A DNA stretch of 64,000 nt from a bacterium (GCA_016124945.1 WGMT01000048.1:69501-133500); one strand, 5' to 3'. Counted from the first letter of the stretch, positions 41,622 to 49,709 are shown. Notes: generated from the letters alone by a model not told the origin. A program made the numbers and translations.

Positions 41622-42857
41622 TTCCCCTGCAACACGCAACACCCGCTCCGTCTCCTCCCCCCACGCCACATGGCGATAGCGAAACGGCTCCGGGGCGCGG
41701 CGGATCAGAGCGACGGCGGTGTAGAGGGCGATTTGATTGGATTGGATTGGTGCACCGTCGGCAGCGTGATAGCCCTGGCGGAATTGATCGATGTAGCCGG
41801 TGACTTGTGGCTGTGCGCCGGATCGTTGGATCAACGCGGCGGCGAAGGATCCTAGATCGGCGGCGGGGTGGCTGCGGGCGGCGTTGTCGAAATCGAGGAC
41901 GGCAATGCCGCCGTCTTCGGTGAGCAGGATCTGATCGGGCGAGAAGTCACCGTGGATAGCGCAGGCGCGGTGACCGTGGCGGGCGTCGTCTGCGCGGAGG
42001 TGGGCGGCGACGGTGTAGGCTAGTTCAGTCGCCAGTTCGGCCAGCCACGGCGCGGTGACCGTCACCGCTTCGGCGGCGGCGGCGACGGCGGCGATCTGAT
42101 CCTGTGCGGTGAAGGACGCAAGATCGGCAGGCTCTTGGGCGTGAATGTGCGCCAGCGCCGCGCCTATGGCGTGCATCGGTATGTCCTGTCCGGCGGGATT
42201 GGGCAGATGGCGCGAGAGGGTTTGTCCCTGGATCCAGGACAGCGCCAACGCACTGTGGCGGCGAGAACGTCCTAGCCGCTGCGGGATGCGCAATTCTTCC
42301 AGGGCAGAAAAATGCTTGGCCGCGGCGGATGCCTGCTCGAAGGCATCCGCCGTGTAGAACTTGAGCGCTGCCGTCATGCCGTCACCGTCCAGGCGGGCGA
42401 CGAGGCGGCGTTCGGGCTTGTAGTGCAGCGGCGTGATTGTCCCCAGCCACAGTTCCGGCTGATCGGGGACGAGGCGACGCAACAGATCGGCGCGTTCGTC
42501 GGGTGTGCAGAGCTTGCGCAGCGCGGGCAGGCGGGCGTCGTGTGGGAAGCGGTATAGCTTGATTTTGAGATCGGGCAGTGAGATCTGGTGGTCGTTGTCA
42601 CTGTGGTGGACGTTGTCGAGCTGGTGCAGCGCCTTGGCATAGGCCAGTTCGACGCCGTTTTCGGTGTGAAGGCGGCAGGCGGCCAGGCAATTGGTGCCCG
42701 GTTTGTAGCGCAGGTAGGTCACTTCGACGTGGCGGACACCCCAGCGCGGTTGCTCGTCTTTGAGCGCCGTGGCCAGGGTGTCGCTGTCGAGCAGGGCGGC
42801 CAGGCCAGGGATGGCGACGTCGTTGTCGACCAGTAGGCGATCTTCACGATTCAGCAT
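41604..42857 (-). CDS. APH-type small-molecule kinase (phosphotransferase), second copy
   Basis: A 417-residue protein from the ATG at 42857, which lies 14 bases inside the 3' end of the GT/ABC fusion gene. Longer in-frame starts fall deep in that gene and encode basic, unlikely residues. The kinase features are VTYLRYKPGTNCLAACRL early on, LVARLDGDGMTAALKFYTAD, ALALSWIQGQTL, the catalytic IHGDFSPDQILLTEDGGIAV with Asp304, and VLDFDNAARSHPAADLGSFA. The D-F-x-x-x-Q-I wording is shared with the downstream kinase. It presumably phosphorylates a cluster intermediate. Confidence 0.85.
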   Translation of the reverse strand: MLNREDRLLVDNDVAIPGLAALLDSDTLATALKDEQPRWGVRHVEVTYLRYKPGTNCLAACRLHTENGVELAYAKALHQLDNVHHSDNDHQISLPDLKIKLYRFPHDARLPALRKLCTPDERADLLRRLVPDQPELWLGTITPLHYKPERRLVARLDGDGMTAALKFYTADAFEQASAAAKHFSALEELRIPQRLGRSRRHSALALSWIQGQTLSRHLPNPAGQDIPMHAIGAALAHIHAQEPADLASFTAQDQIAAVAAAAEAVTVTAPWLAELATELAYTVAAHLRADDARHGHRACAIHGDFSPDQILLTEDGGIAVLDFDNAARSHPAADLGSFAAALIQRSGAQPQVTGYIDQFRQGYHAADGAPIQSNQIALYTAVALIRRAPEPFRYRHVAWGEETERVLRVAGEVIRNA

Positions 42858-45800
42858 GGATCGCCTCCCTGGTGGCCGCTGATTGGATGGCGTAGAGGGC
42901 CGCGTAGCGTCCGTTCTGCGCCAGGAGTTGGGCATGGGTGCCGCTTTCGCGGATCTCCCCCGCTTCGACGAAGTAGATGTGATCGGCGCTTTCGGCGGCA
43001 CGCAGATCGTGGGTGATGATCAGCGTGGTGCGCCCGTCGCTTAGCCGATCCAGCGCGGCGTGGACGGTCTGTCCGCTCTCTTGATCGAGGCCCGTGGTGG
43101 GTTCGTCGAGGATCACGATGGGCGCGTTGCGCAAGGCGGCACGGGCCACGGCCACCCGCTGCCGCTGCCCACCCGAAAGGCTCGATCCCCGTTCGCTGAG
43201 GACGGTGTCATAGCCGTGGGGCAGGGCCGAGAGGAAGCCGTCGGCGTTGGCCAGGGCGGCGGCGCGGCGGACTGCGTCTTCGTCAGTTCCGTCGTCTACT
43301 TCGCCGGTTGCACCGAAGGCGATGTTGTCGCGTGCGCTCACGGCAAAGAGGACGCTCTCTTGCAGCACATAGCTGAACTGGCGGCGCAGATCGGCCAGGC
43401 GGATCTGGCGGATGTCCACGCCGTCGAGTAGGATGCGCCCGGCGCTGGGATCGTAGAAGCGCAGCAGCAATTGGGTGAGTGTGGACTTGCCGCCACCCGA
43501 TGCCCCCACCAACGCCACCCGTTGGCCGGGGCGGATCGTGAAGTCGATCCCGCGCAGCACAGGACGGCCTGGCGTGTAGCCGAACGAGACGTCTTCGAAG
43601 CGGAGTTCACCGGCGGCGCGTGTCAGTGGGCGGGCGTCGGGTGCGTCGACAATGTTGGGCTGTACGTCGAAGATTTCCAGCACACGTTCGCCGGATGCGG
43701 CGGCCTTGGCGATGCGTCCTGTGTACTTGGCGAGATCCTGCATGGGGCGGAAGGCGCCCTTCATATAGCTCATAAAGACGATGAGATCGCCGGGCGTGAG
43801 GCTGCCGCTGAGCACCAGCCGCGCGCCGTACCAGATCACCAGGGCTGTCCCCGTAGCGATGAGGATGTCGATGGAACGTTCAAGTTTGGCGGCGAGGCGT
43901 GCCGTCTTGACGCCTTCGTTGAGGTTCTTGCGGTTCTGCCCGCCGAAGGCTTCTTCGAGGCGCGGTTCCAGCCCGTAGGCTTGCACCACCTGCATGGCGT
44001 TGAAAGTCTCGGCGGCGGCGGCGGCCATGTCGCCTTCCTGGCTGCGTTGTTTGCGCGCTGCCTGACGAATGCGCGAGGATAGGCGCACCATGGCCAGCCC
44101 GGTGAGGGGCAGTGTGCAGAGGGCGATCAGCGCCAAAGCCGGGTTGAGCCAGTACATCAAGCCCAACATGCCCAGCAACGTCAGCGCGTGGACAGTCAAC
44201 GGCAGCATTGCCGTCACGGCCACCTCTTGTAGCCGGTTCATGTCGCCGATGAGTCGGTTGAGTAGGTCACCGCTGCGCGCTTGGGTGTGGAAGGCGAGGG
44301 GCAGGCTGAGCACATGTTTGTAGAAATCGGCGCGGACTTGGGTTAACACGCGGTTGCCGGCCAGCGCCAGCAGCGTGGTGTTGAAGTAGGCCATCCCCGC
44401 GCCGGCGGCGCTGACTGCGATCATGGCCAGCGCCGCGCCCGCCAGCAGTATCCCCGACGACCAGCCTGCCAGCCACGGTGCGAAGTTTGTGGGAGCGACG
44501 CCGCTGAGGTAGTCGAAGATGAACTTGAGCGGCCACGGTTCGAGCAGGCGCAGCCCGATCTGCCCTAGCATGGCAAAGAGCGCGCCCAGGATCAGCCAGC
44601 GTTCGCGCCCGATGATCGGCCCAAAGCGGCGCAACACGCGCCAGAGCTGGGGGAAGGCGTTGAACTGGAACGGAAAGCGGATAAGCGGAAGGCGGATAAA
44701 CGGAAAGCGGTTGAGCGGAAAGCGGTTGAGCGGAAAGCCATGTCTGCGGCGTGGTGTGTTCGCTCGATCTTCTGGGAAGGGGGCAGAGGATCTCTCGAAT
44801 TTCGGAACCGAGGCTGCCCCCTTCCCGGAAGATTCGTCGCCTGTACGCCCCACGGCGAGGATACGCCGTGCCACCTTTTCCCAACTGTGGTTGGCCACGA
44901 TCTCGGCGCGTGCCCGTTCTCCCAGGCGACGGCGCAGCTTGGCGTCGTCGTGTAGTGTGCTCAGCTTTTCGGCCAGATCGGCGGCGTCGCCGGGATTGGC
45001 GATAAGGCCGGTTTCGTCGTGGACGATCACCTCTTCGATCTGTCCGATGCGGCTGGCGACGACGGGCAGACCGGCGGCCATGTACTCGTAGAGCTTGAGC
45101 GGCGAGAAGTAGAAATCGTCCAGGTGCGGGTAGGGCGCGGTGGCGACGTCCATGCGCGAGAGCAGATCGGGGATCTGGCTGGGGTCCACTGCGCCAGTGA
45201 GCTTCACCGCGGCGGACAGCTCCAGCGCGGTCACTTGTTCTTCGATCTCGGCGCGGCAGGGGCCGTCGCCGACGAGGAGCAACTGCGCGCCAGGACGCTG
45301 GGCGTGTAACTGCGCGAAGGCATCGACCAGGGTGTTGACGCCGTGCCAGGGTTTGAGCGTACCCACAAAGCCGACGGTGAAAGGGGCGGCTGCGCTCGGG
45401 GTGTGGCGCGGAGCGAAGCGATCCGGATCGACGCCGTTGGGCACGACGTGGATGCGTCCTTGGGCGCTGGGCCAGTCGGCCAGGTAGGCGGCCACCTGCG
45501 CGGAGACGGCAAAGAGACCGTCGGCGGCGGCGAAGGCGCGGCGGGCTACCTCTTCGGCCTCGGTGCGGTGGATCAAGGTGCGGTGGTTGGCCTGTTCCTC
45601 GATCAGCGGCGCGTTGACTTCGAGCACGCCGATGGTGTGGTTGTCCTCGGCGTAGGTCATGCCGGCGTGGCTCCACAGCGAGTACCGCTCGTAGACGAGA
45701 TCGAAGGGGCCTTCCTGGGCCAGCCACGATTCCACGACTTCGTTGAGGGCCAGGGCGCGCACTTCGCGCTCGTGGGCCTCTCCTTTGCCCACCGGCGGCA

Positions 45801-45984
45801 GCGCGTGGACGACCAGATCCACGGCCAGATCGGCGGGCGGTTCACCGTCTAGACGCACGGCGAAGAGATGAACCTCTGCACCCAGGCGGATCAGGGCGCG
45901 GATCACTTCTTGCACATGCACCGATGCGCCCTTGCGTCCAAAAACCGGCACGCCGGGGTCGGCGCAAACGTATGCAATACGCAT
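42844..45984 (-). CDS. Fusion protein: GT4 glycosyltransferase - ABC exporter (membrane domain plus ATPase)
   Basis: A single 1046-residue reading frame joins two usually separate enzymes. Residues 1 to about 378 are a GT-B glycosyltransferase of family GT4: RKGASVHVQEVIRALIRLGA, VVPNGVDPDRFAP, VGFVGTLKPWHGVNTLVDAF, and the donor-site motif SPLKLYEYMAAGLPVVASRI. Residues about 379-445 are a linker with (F/L)P(L/F)(N/I)R pentapeptide repeats. Residues about 446-745 are a six-helix ABC exporter domain. The ATPase has Walker A VGASGGGKST (about 824-832), signature LSGGQRQRVAVARAAL (about 938), Walker B IVILDEPTTGLD and ITHDLR. No usual start precedes the ABC part, so a genuine fusion is likely. 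Inferred role: addition of a sugar coupled to export or flipping of a glycoconjugate. Confidence 0.9.
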   Translation of the reverse strand: MRIAYVCADPGVPVFGRKGASVHVQEVIRALIRLGAEVHLFAVRLDGEPPADLAVDLVVHALPPVGKGEAHEREVRALALNEVVESWLAQEGPFDLVYERYSLWSHAGMTYAEDNHTIGVLEVNAPLIEEQANHRTLIHRTEAEEVARRAFAAADGLFAVSAQVAAYLADWPSAQGRIHVVPNGVDPDRFAPRHTPSAAAPFTVGFVGTLKPWHGVNTLVDAFAQLHAQRPGAQLLLVGDGPCRAEIEEQVTALELSAAVKLTGAVDPSQIPDLLSRMDVATAPYPHLDDFYFSPLKLYEYMAAGLPVVASRIGQIEEVIVHDETGLIANPGDAADLAEKLSTLHDDAKLRRRLGERARAEIVANHSWEKVARRILAVGRTGDESSGKGAASVPKFERSSAPFPEDRANTPRRRHGFPLNRFPLNRFPFIRLPLIRFPFQFNAFPQLWRVLRRFGPIIGRERWLILGALFAMLGQIGLRLLEPWPLKFIFDYLSGVAPTNFAPWLAGWSSGILLAGAALAMIAVSAAGAGMAYFNTTLLALAGNRVLTQVRADFYKHVLSLPLAFHTQARSGDLLNRLIGDMNRLQEVAVTAMLPLTVHALTLLGMLGLMYWLNPALALIALCTLPLTGLAMVRLSSRIRQAARKQRSQEGDMAAAAAETFNAMQVVQAYGLEPRLEEAFGGQNRKNLNEGVKTARLAAKLERSIDILIATGTALVIWYGARLVLSGSLTPGDLIVFMSYMKGAFRPMQDLAKYTGRIAKAAASGERVLEIFDVQPNIVDAPDARPLTRAAGELRFEDVSFGYTPGRPVLRGIDFTIRPGQRVALVGASGGGKSTLTQLLLRFYDPSAGRILLDGVDIRQIRLADLRRQFSYVLQESVLFAVSARDNIAFGATGEVDDGTDEDAVRRAAALANADGFLSALPHGYDTVLSERGSSLSGGQRQRVAVARAALRNAPIVILDEPTTGLDQESGQTVHAALDRLSDGRTTLIITHDLRAAESADHIYFVEAGEIRESGTHAQLLAQNGRYAALYAIQSAATREAIHAES
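44671..44739. repeat. 15-bp tandem repeat in the fusion linker
   Basis: Four 15-bp units (CGGAAAGCGG followed by ATAAG, ATAAA or TTGAG) and a partial fifth lie in frame. They encode four pentapeptides of the pattern (F/L)P(L/F)(N/I)R at about residues 416-438 of the fusion protein. Confidence 0.9.
44768..44832. repeat. Inverted repeat inside the fusion linker
   Basis: Arms of 19 bases (44768-44786 and 44814-44832) match at 18 positions around a 27-base loop. They resemble the intergenic hairpins elsewhere in the window, but here they are translated (about residues 385-406). Confidence 0.8.
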
Positions 45985-47207
45985 TATGCGGCCTCCTGCA
46001 TCTGGAAATTGGCGTGGCGCTGGGTGGCGCGCTGGAAGAGCGCGCGCTGCTCAGCGGTGTTGTGGCGGATGTCGAAATCGCGCTCGACTTGCGCCCTCGC
46101 GGCGTGGGCCAATCTGCGGCGCAGCGCAGTGTCGGCGAGGAGACGTTGCAGGGCGTCGGCCAGGCCGATCACGTCGCCGGGGACGGTCATGAGGCCGGTT
46201 TCGTTGTGGTGGATGGCTTCGCCAATGCCGGTGACGTCGGTGGAGACACAGGGCGTGCCCAGGGCCATGGCTTCGAGGAGGACGGTGGGCATGCCGTCGC
46301 GGTTGCCGTCGTCGGCCACGATGCAGGGGGCGGCGAAGACGGCGGCCTGCTGCATGTAGCGGATCACGTCGGCCTGTTGCAGAGCGCCCAGCATGTGAAC
46401 TTGCCCGCCCATGCCCGTCTGTGCGATGTGACGGCGCAGGTTGGCCTCTTCTTCGCCGGAGCCGATGAGGCTACAGGTGAAGTGGACGCCGCGTCGTTTC
46501 AGTTCTACGCAGGCGTCGACGAGGAGATCGAATCCCTTTTTGGGCACGAGCCGCCCCACGCCCAGGATGTGCGGCGCACGCTCCTGGTTGGGCTGGAAGG
46601 CGAAACGGTCGAGATCGAGCCCGTTGTAGAGGCGCCGCACCCGTTGGGCGTCTTCGCCGTAGGTTTGGCGCAGAAAGCTGAGGTTGTAGTCCGTTACTGT
46701 GATGATGCCGGCGGCGTCGCGCAACTTGCGGCGCAGATCGGCGGGGTCCACACTTTCGTGGTAGATGTCCTTGGCGTGGGCGGTGAAGGTGTAGGGGATG
46801 TTGGTGAGCAGCGCCGCCAACCGTGCCACGGTGGTGGAGACGCTGGCAAAGTGTGCGTGGAGCAGGCTGATCTTCTTTTGGCGCACCAGCCGCGCCAGGT
46901 GAATGGCCTGGAAGATGTCGGCGGGATCGGTGTCGAGTTCGTCGGCGAGCAAGGGCCACAGGCGTGGGAATTCACGGCGTCCTTTGCGTAGTTCGGCCCA
47001 AAAGGTGCTCAACTTCGAGCTGTCGCTGGGGATGTAGGTGACAGGTGCTTGCACCTTGGCCAGCACATCGTGGAAGCGCCCGTCGGTGGGCAGGCGCAGC
47101 GATACAATTTCCAATGGCTGCCCGGCGTCCTGGTGGGCCAGGATCTCATTCACAATAAAGGTCTCCGAAAATCGGGGGTACATTTTGGTTACGTAGGCTA
47201 TGGTCAT
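45984..47207 (-). CDS. GT4-family glycosyltransferase (WcaL/exopolysaccharide type)
   Basis: A 407-residue GT-B glycosyltransferase that would transfer a sugar from a nucleotide donor to a glycan or lipid acceptor at the cytoplasmic face. AYVTKMYPRFSETFIVNEIL is the N-terminal signature of colanic acid WcaL-like enzymes. LLHAHFASVSTTVA, HILGVGRLVPKKGFDLLVDA and DGMPTVLLEAMALGTPCVST (E-x7-E donor motif) follow. Its TAA shares a base with the ATG of the fusion gene, so expression is coupled. The acceptor and sugar are not known. Confidence 0.93.
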   Translation of the reverse strand: MTIAYVTKMYPRFSETFIVNEILAHQDAGQPLEIVSLRLPTDGRFHDVLAKVQAPVTYIPSDSSKLSTFWAELRKGRREFPRLWPLLADELDTDPADIFQAIHLARLVRQKKISLLHAHFASVSTTVARLAALLTNIPYTFTAHAKDIYHESVDPADLRRKLRDAAGIITVTDYNLSFLRQTYGEDAQRVRRLYNGLDLDRFAFQPNQERAPHILGVGRLVPKKGFDLLVDACVELKRRGVHFTCSLIGSGEEEANLRRHIAQTGMGGQVHMLGALQQADVIRYMQQAAVFAAPCIVADDGNRDGMPTVLLEAMALGTPCVSTDVTGIGEAIHHNETGLMTVPGDVIGLADALQRLLADTALRRRLAHAARAQVERDFDIRHNTAEQRALFQRATQRHANFQMQEAA

Positions 47208-47250
47208 TGGTGGATCTCCTGGGCTGTGGTGTTGGTTCTAGAAAGGGAGG

Positions 47251-47347
47251 TAATGCGTGATGCGTAATTCGTGATGCGTAATTCGTTGACGAAGTGTCGT
47301 GCCAATTGGGAATTCACCTCGTCGACCAATTACGGATTACGGATTAC
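47251..47347. repeat. Dispersed intergenic repeat, copy 2 (inverted)
   Basis: GTAATGCGTGATGCGTAATT on the left, GTGCCAATTGGGAATTCACC centre, and ACCAATTACGGATTACGGAT on the right. It is the reverse-complement counterpart of 41538-41621; about 30 of the central 40 bases agree. It covers the stop of the MurG-like gene (47344), and with copy 1 brackets the 5.6-kb core of the glycan cluster. Confidence 0.8.
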
Positions 47348-48540
47348 GCCGCCCGCCGCACTTCAACCGCCTCACCCATCACCTCTGCCAGCAGATCCGG
47401 CAGGGTGGAGACGCCGTCCAGATTGAGGACTGTCCACGGGTTGGGGCGGGGGCCGGCTTCGGTGCGCAACCAGCGGTTAAGGGCATTGGGATTCAGTTGA
47501 TCGGGGTTGAGGACGTCGATCAGGCCTAGTTCGGCGAGGCGAACGGCGCGGATCCACTGTTCCTGGCGCGGGTGTACGCGGGGAACGACCAGGGTAGGCT
47601 TGCCGTAGGCCAGGATCTCGCAGACGGTGTTGTAGCCGCCCATGCAGATCACACGTTCGGCGCGGCGCATGAGGGCGGGCAGGTCCTGTTCAAATTCGAT
47701 GATCTGGAGATTGGGTGCGCCGGCGGCGAGACGGTAGAGCGTTTCGCGCTCCGCTGCGGGCATGTACGGCCCGGTGACGACGATGCTGGGCGTGCGGCTG
47801 CGCTGTTGCGCTTCGACAAAGGCGTGGGCCAGCGCGAAACCGTCTTGCCCGCCGCCGGTGACGCAAAGGGTGAGGCCGTTTTCAATGGAAGTGGCGCCTG
47901 TCTGCATGTCACCGCGGCCAAGGTAGCCGGTGTACCGGATCAACGGGGCCAATTCTCGGCCAAAGCTTTGTTCTGCGGCCAGATCATAGACTTTGGGATC
48001 GCCATAGACCCAGATACGGTCGTAGTAGCTACGCACAATTTGGGTGTTGCCCGCCTGTGTCCACTCGGCGTCGGCCACGGTGGGCGTGTCGAGGATGTCG
48101 CGCAGCCCGAGCACGCAGCGGGTGCGGCGGTGTGACGGCAGATCGCGACGACAAAGGGCGTGTAGAGTCGGCACCAATTCGTTAAACATGCCGCCGGGGA
48201 CCTTGTCGACAATGAACAGATCCGGGGCGAACGCTGTCAGCGCGGCGCGGATCGTCTGGCTGCGCAACTTGATCAGGGCGTCCAGCGACAGGTGCATGGA
48301 GCGGGAACGGTAGCGTCCATCCCCATCCTTGGCAATGGCGGGCAGGACCAGAAAGTCTACGCCTTCGGGCACCTCGAACGACGTTGCCACTCCTGCACTG
48401 GAAATGAGCAAAATGTCTACGGGGATGTGGGCTTGTACAAAACTCGACGCAATCAACATATTGCGCCGGATATGGCCCAATCCTTGCGTGTCATGTGAAT
48501 ACAGTGCGATGCGAAGGCGCGGTGATCGGTTTTTGCTCAT
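47344..48540 (-). CDS. MurG/GT28-like glycosyltransferase
   Basis: A 398-residue GT-B protein from the ATG at 48540 (TCAGGAGTGTACACC upstream); longer in-frame codons lack a ribosome-binding site. IALYSHDTQGLGHIRRNMLI is the N-terminal glycine loop. VTGGGQDGFALA and SIVVTGPYMPAAER form the C-domain start, and ICMGGYNTVCEILAYGKPTL is the UDP-sugar-binding signature of GT28 and MurG. It is the first gene of the glycan cluster. It is probably not cell-wall MurG itself, because no division genes flank it. Possibly it forms a glycolipid intermediate. Confidence 0.88.
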   Translation of the reverse strand: MSKNRSPRLRIALYSHDTQGLGHIRRNMLIASSFVQAHIPVDILLISSAGVATSFEVPEGVDFLVLPAIAKDGDGRYRSRSMHLSLDALIKLRSQTIRAALTAFAPDLFIVDKVPGGMFNELVPTLHALCRRDLPSHRRTRCVLGLRDILDTPTVADAEWTQAGNTQIVRSYYDRIWVYGDPKVYDLAAEQSFGRELAPLIRYTGYLGRGDMQTGATSIENGLTLCVTGGGQDGFALAHAFVEAQQRSRTPSIVVTGPYMPAAERETLYRLAAGAPNLQIIEFEQDLPALMRRAERVICMGGYNTVCEILAYGKPTLVVPRVHPRQEQWIRAVRLAELGLIDVLNPDQLNPNALNRWLRTEAGPRPNPWTVLNLDGVSTLPDLLAEVMGEAVEVRRAA

Positions 48541-48764
48541 GGTGTACACTCCTGATTCGGTTGTTAGATTCAAACACGTACCTATCTTGAGTGCGCGACG
48601 CCGTGGTTCGTCAACGGCGAAGGGCTTCGCCGCCTGCAATCAAGATCAGGGGGTACAAGAGATATGTCGGGTGGGTGGGGGAAAAATACAGGAATTTTTG
48701 GGGGATTGGGGATTGGGGACTGGAGATTAGGGGATTAGACGATTTCAGAGAGTCGACACGATCC

Positions 48765-48804
48765 TTAATCGCTTAATCGCTTAATCGCTTAATCGCTCAA
48801 TCGC
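48765..48804. repeat. TTAATCGC octamer tandem repeat
   Basis: Four exact TTAATCGC units and a fifth TCAATCGC lie head to tail, ending three bases before the stop codon of the Mrr-like gene. Just to the left, GGGGATTGGGGATTGGGGAC repeats occur (48700-48720). Confidence 0.9.
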
Positions 48805-48807
48805 TTC

Positions 48808-49524
48808 TTATTCCGTCGGCGCTTGGGTGGGCGATGGGCCGATCTCATCGCCGGGCGGTTGAATGCCGCTGGCGGGCGCGGTGGGGCCGCTGGGGAAGAC
48901 GGTGTTGACAGGGATCGGGGTGGGCCGCGGCGCGGGCGTAAATGTCGGTTCGTCTGTGGGGGCTACCGTCGGCGCGGGGACGGTGGTGGGCGTCGCCGTG
49001 GACGCCGCCGGGAACCAGGACATCACCGTCTGCTGCCACTGCTGCACTTGCGCCTGTGTCTGTGGCGACGAGAGATAGATCGTCATCACTGCGACCAGCG
49101 CAAGTCCCACCAACATCAGGATCTGGCGGTTGTTGCTCGACAGCACCGGCTTGTGATCGTGGCTAAGCCGCCCTGTGCGTGTCCACTCGATAAGGCGATG
49201 ACCATCGACAAGATGGATCGGCTTGCCGCCGGCCCATTCTACTGCGGCGCGGCTCACCGTCCCTGTGGTGACGAGGTAGGCTTCGTCCGCGCCGGTGTGG
49301 ACCATGACGCCGTAGAGATCGCGCACCACCGGCTGTCCCACTGTGCCACCATAGCGCTTACACTGCACCACCGCCATGCGCCGTCCGCGCCGAAGGACGA
49401 GATCGATGCCCTCGTCACCGGAGGCGCGGGTGTTTTCGACTTTGTAGCCCATCTTTGAAAAATGCTGGCCCACGAAACGCTCGAAGGCGATGGGATCCAT
49501 CTGTTGGAGTTGGGAAAGGCGCAT
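48808..49524 (-). CDS. Mrr-type restriction endonuclease domain with membrane segment and Pro/Thr tail
   Basis: A 238-residue protein. Residues 1-120 form an Mrr-like PD-(D/E)xK nuclease: FERFVGQHFSKMGYKVENTR, Asp41 in GDEGIDLVL and Gln54/Lys56 in VVQCKRYGG. A membrane helix follows (about 134-151, QILMLVGLALVAVMTIYL). The last 85 residues are Pro/Thr-rich and presumably outside the cell. The nuclease would face the cytoplasm. No methylase or restriction partner is near. The start at 49524 is preceded by a GGTGATTGG repeat and has no ribosome-binding site; an in-frame extension up to 49692 is composed of repeat and rejected. Confidence 0.82.
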   Translation of the reverse strand: MRLSQLQQMDPIAFERFVGQHFSKMGYKVENTRASGDEGIDLVLRRGRRMAVVQCKRYGGTVGQPVVRDLYGVMVHTGADEAYLVTTGTVSRAAVEWAGGKPIHLVDGHRLIEWTRTGRLSHDHKPVLSSNNRQILMLVGLALVAVMTIYLSSPQTQAQVQQWQQTVMSWFPAASTATPTTVPAPTVAPTDEPTFTPAPRPTPIPVNTVFPSGPTAPASGIQPPGDEIGPSPTQAPTE

Positions 49525-49575
49525 GATGTTGGTGATTGGTGGTTGGTGGTTGGTGATTGGTGATTGGGAGGGATT
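49525..49575. repeat. GGTGATT/GGTGGTT heptamer array
   Basis: Six or so 7-bp units directly abut the start codon of the Mrr-like gene. The same units form the arms of the nested repeat at 34853-34991. Confidence 0.8.
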
Positions 49576-49634
49576 GTAGCGCGGGGGTGGGGTGGGGGCA
49601 AATGGGATAAGCGTTAAGTGAAGGGGTAGCGAAA

Positions 49635-49709
49635 GTGCCGGGGACTTTTCGCCGCAGCGAGACGGCGTCTTCAAACCTGGCGTCACGTCCAACGTGAAGT
49701 CCCCGGCAC
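49635..49709. repeat. GTGCCGGGGACTT inverted repeat
   Basis: Exact 13-bp arms (49635-49647 and 49697-49709) enclose 49 bases with weak internal pairing. It resembles REP-type hairpins of other bacteria. Confidence 0.7.

Noticed and set aside
45924..46991. Open frame of 355 codons on the plus strand opposite the GT4 gene
   Set aside because: Gly/Val/Asp-rich antisense translation of a conserved glycosyltransferase.
48765..48804. Considered as a CRISPR array
   Set aside because: The units are 8 bp, contiguous and without spacers. No array of 25-40 bp repeats with unique spacers exists in the window.
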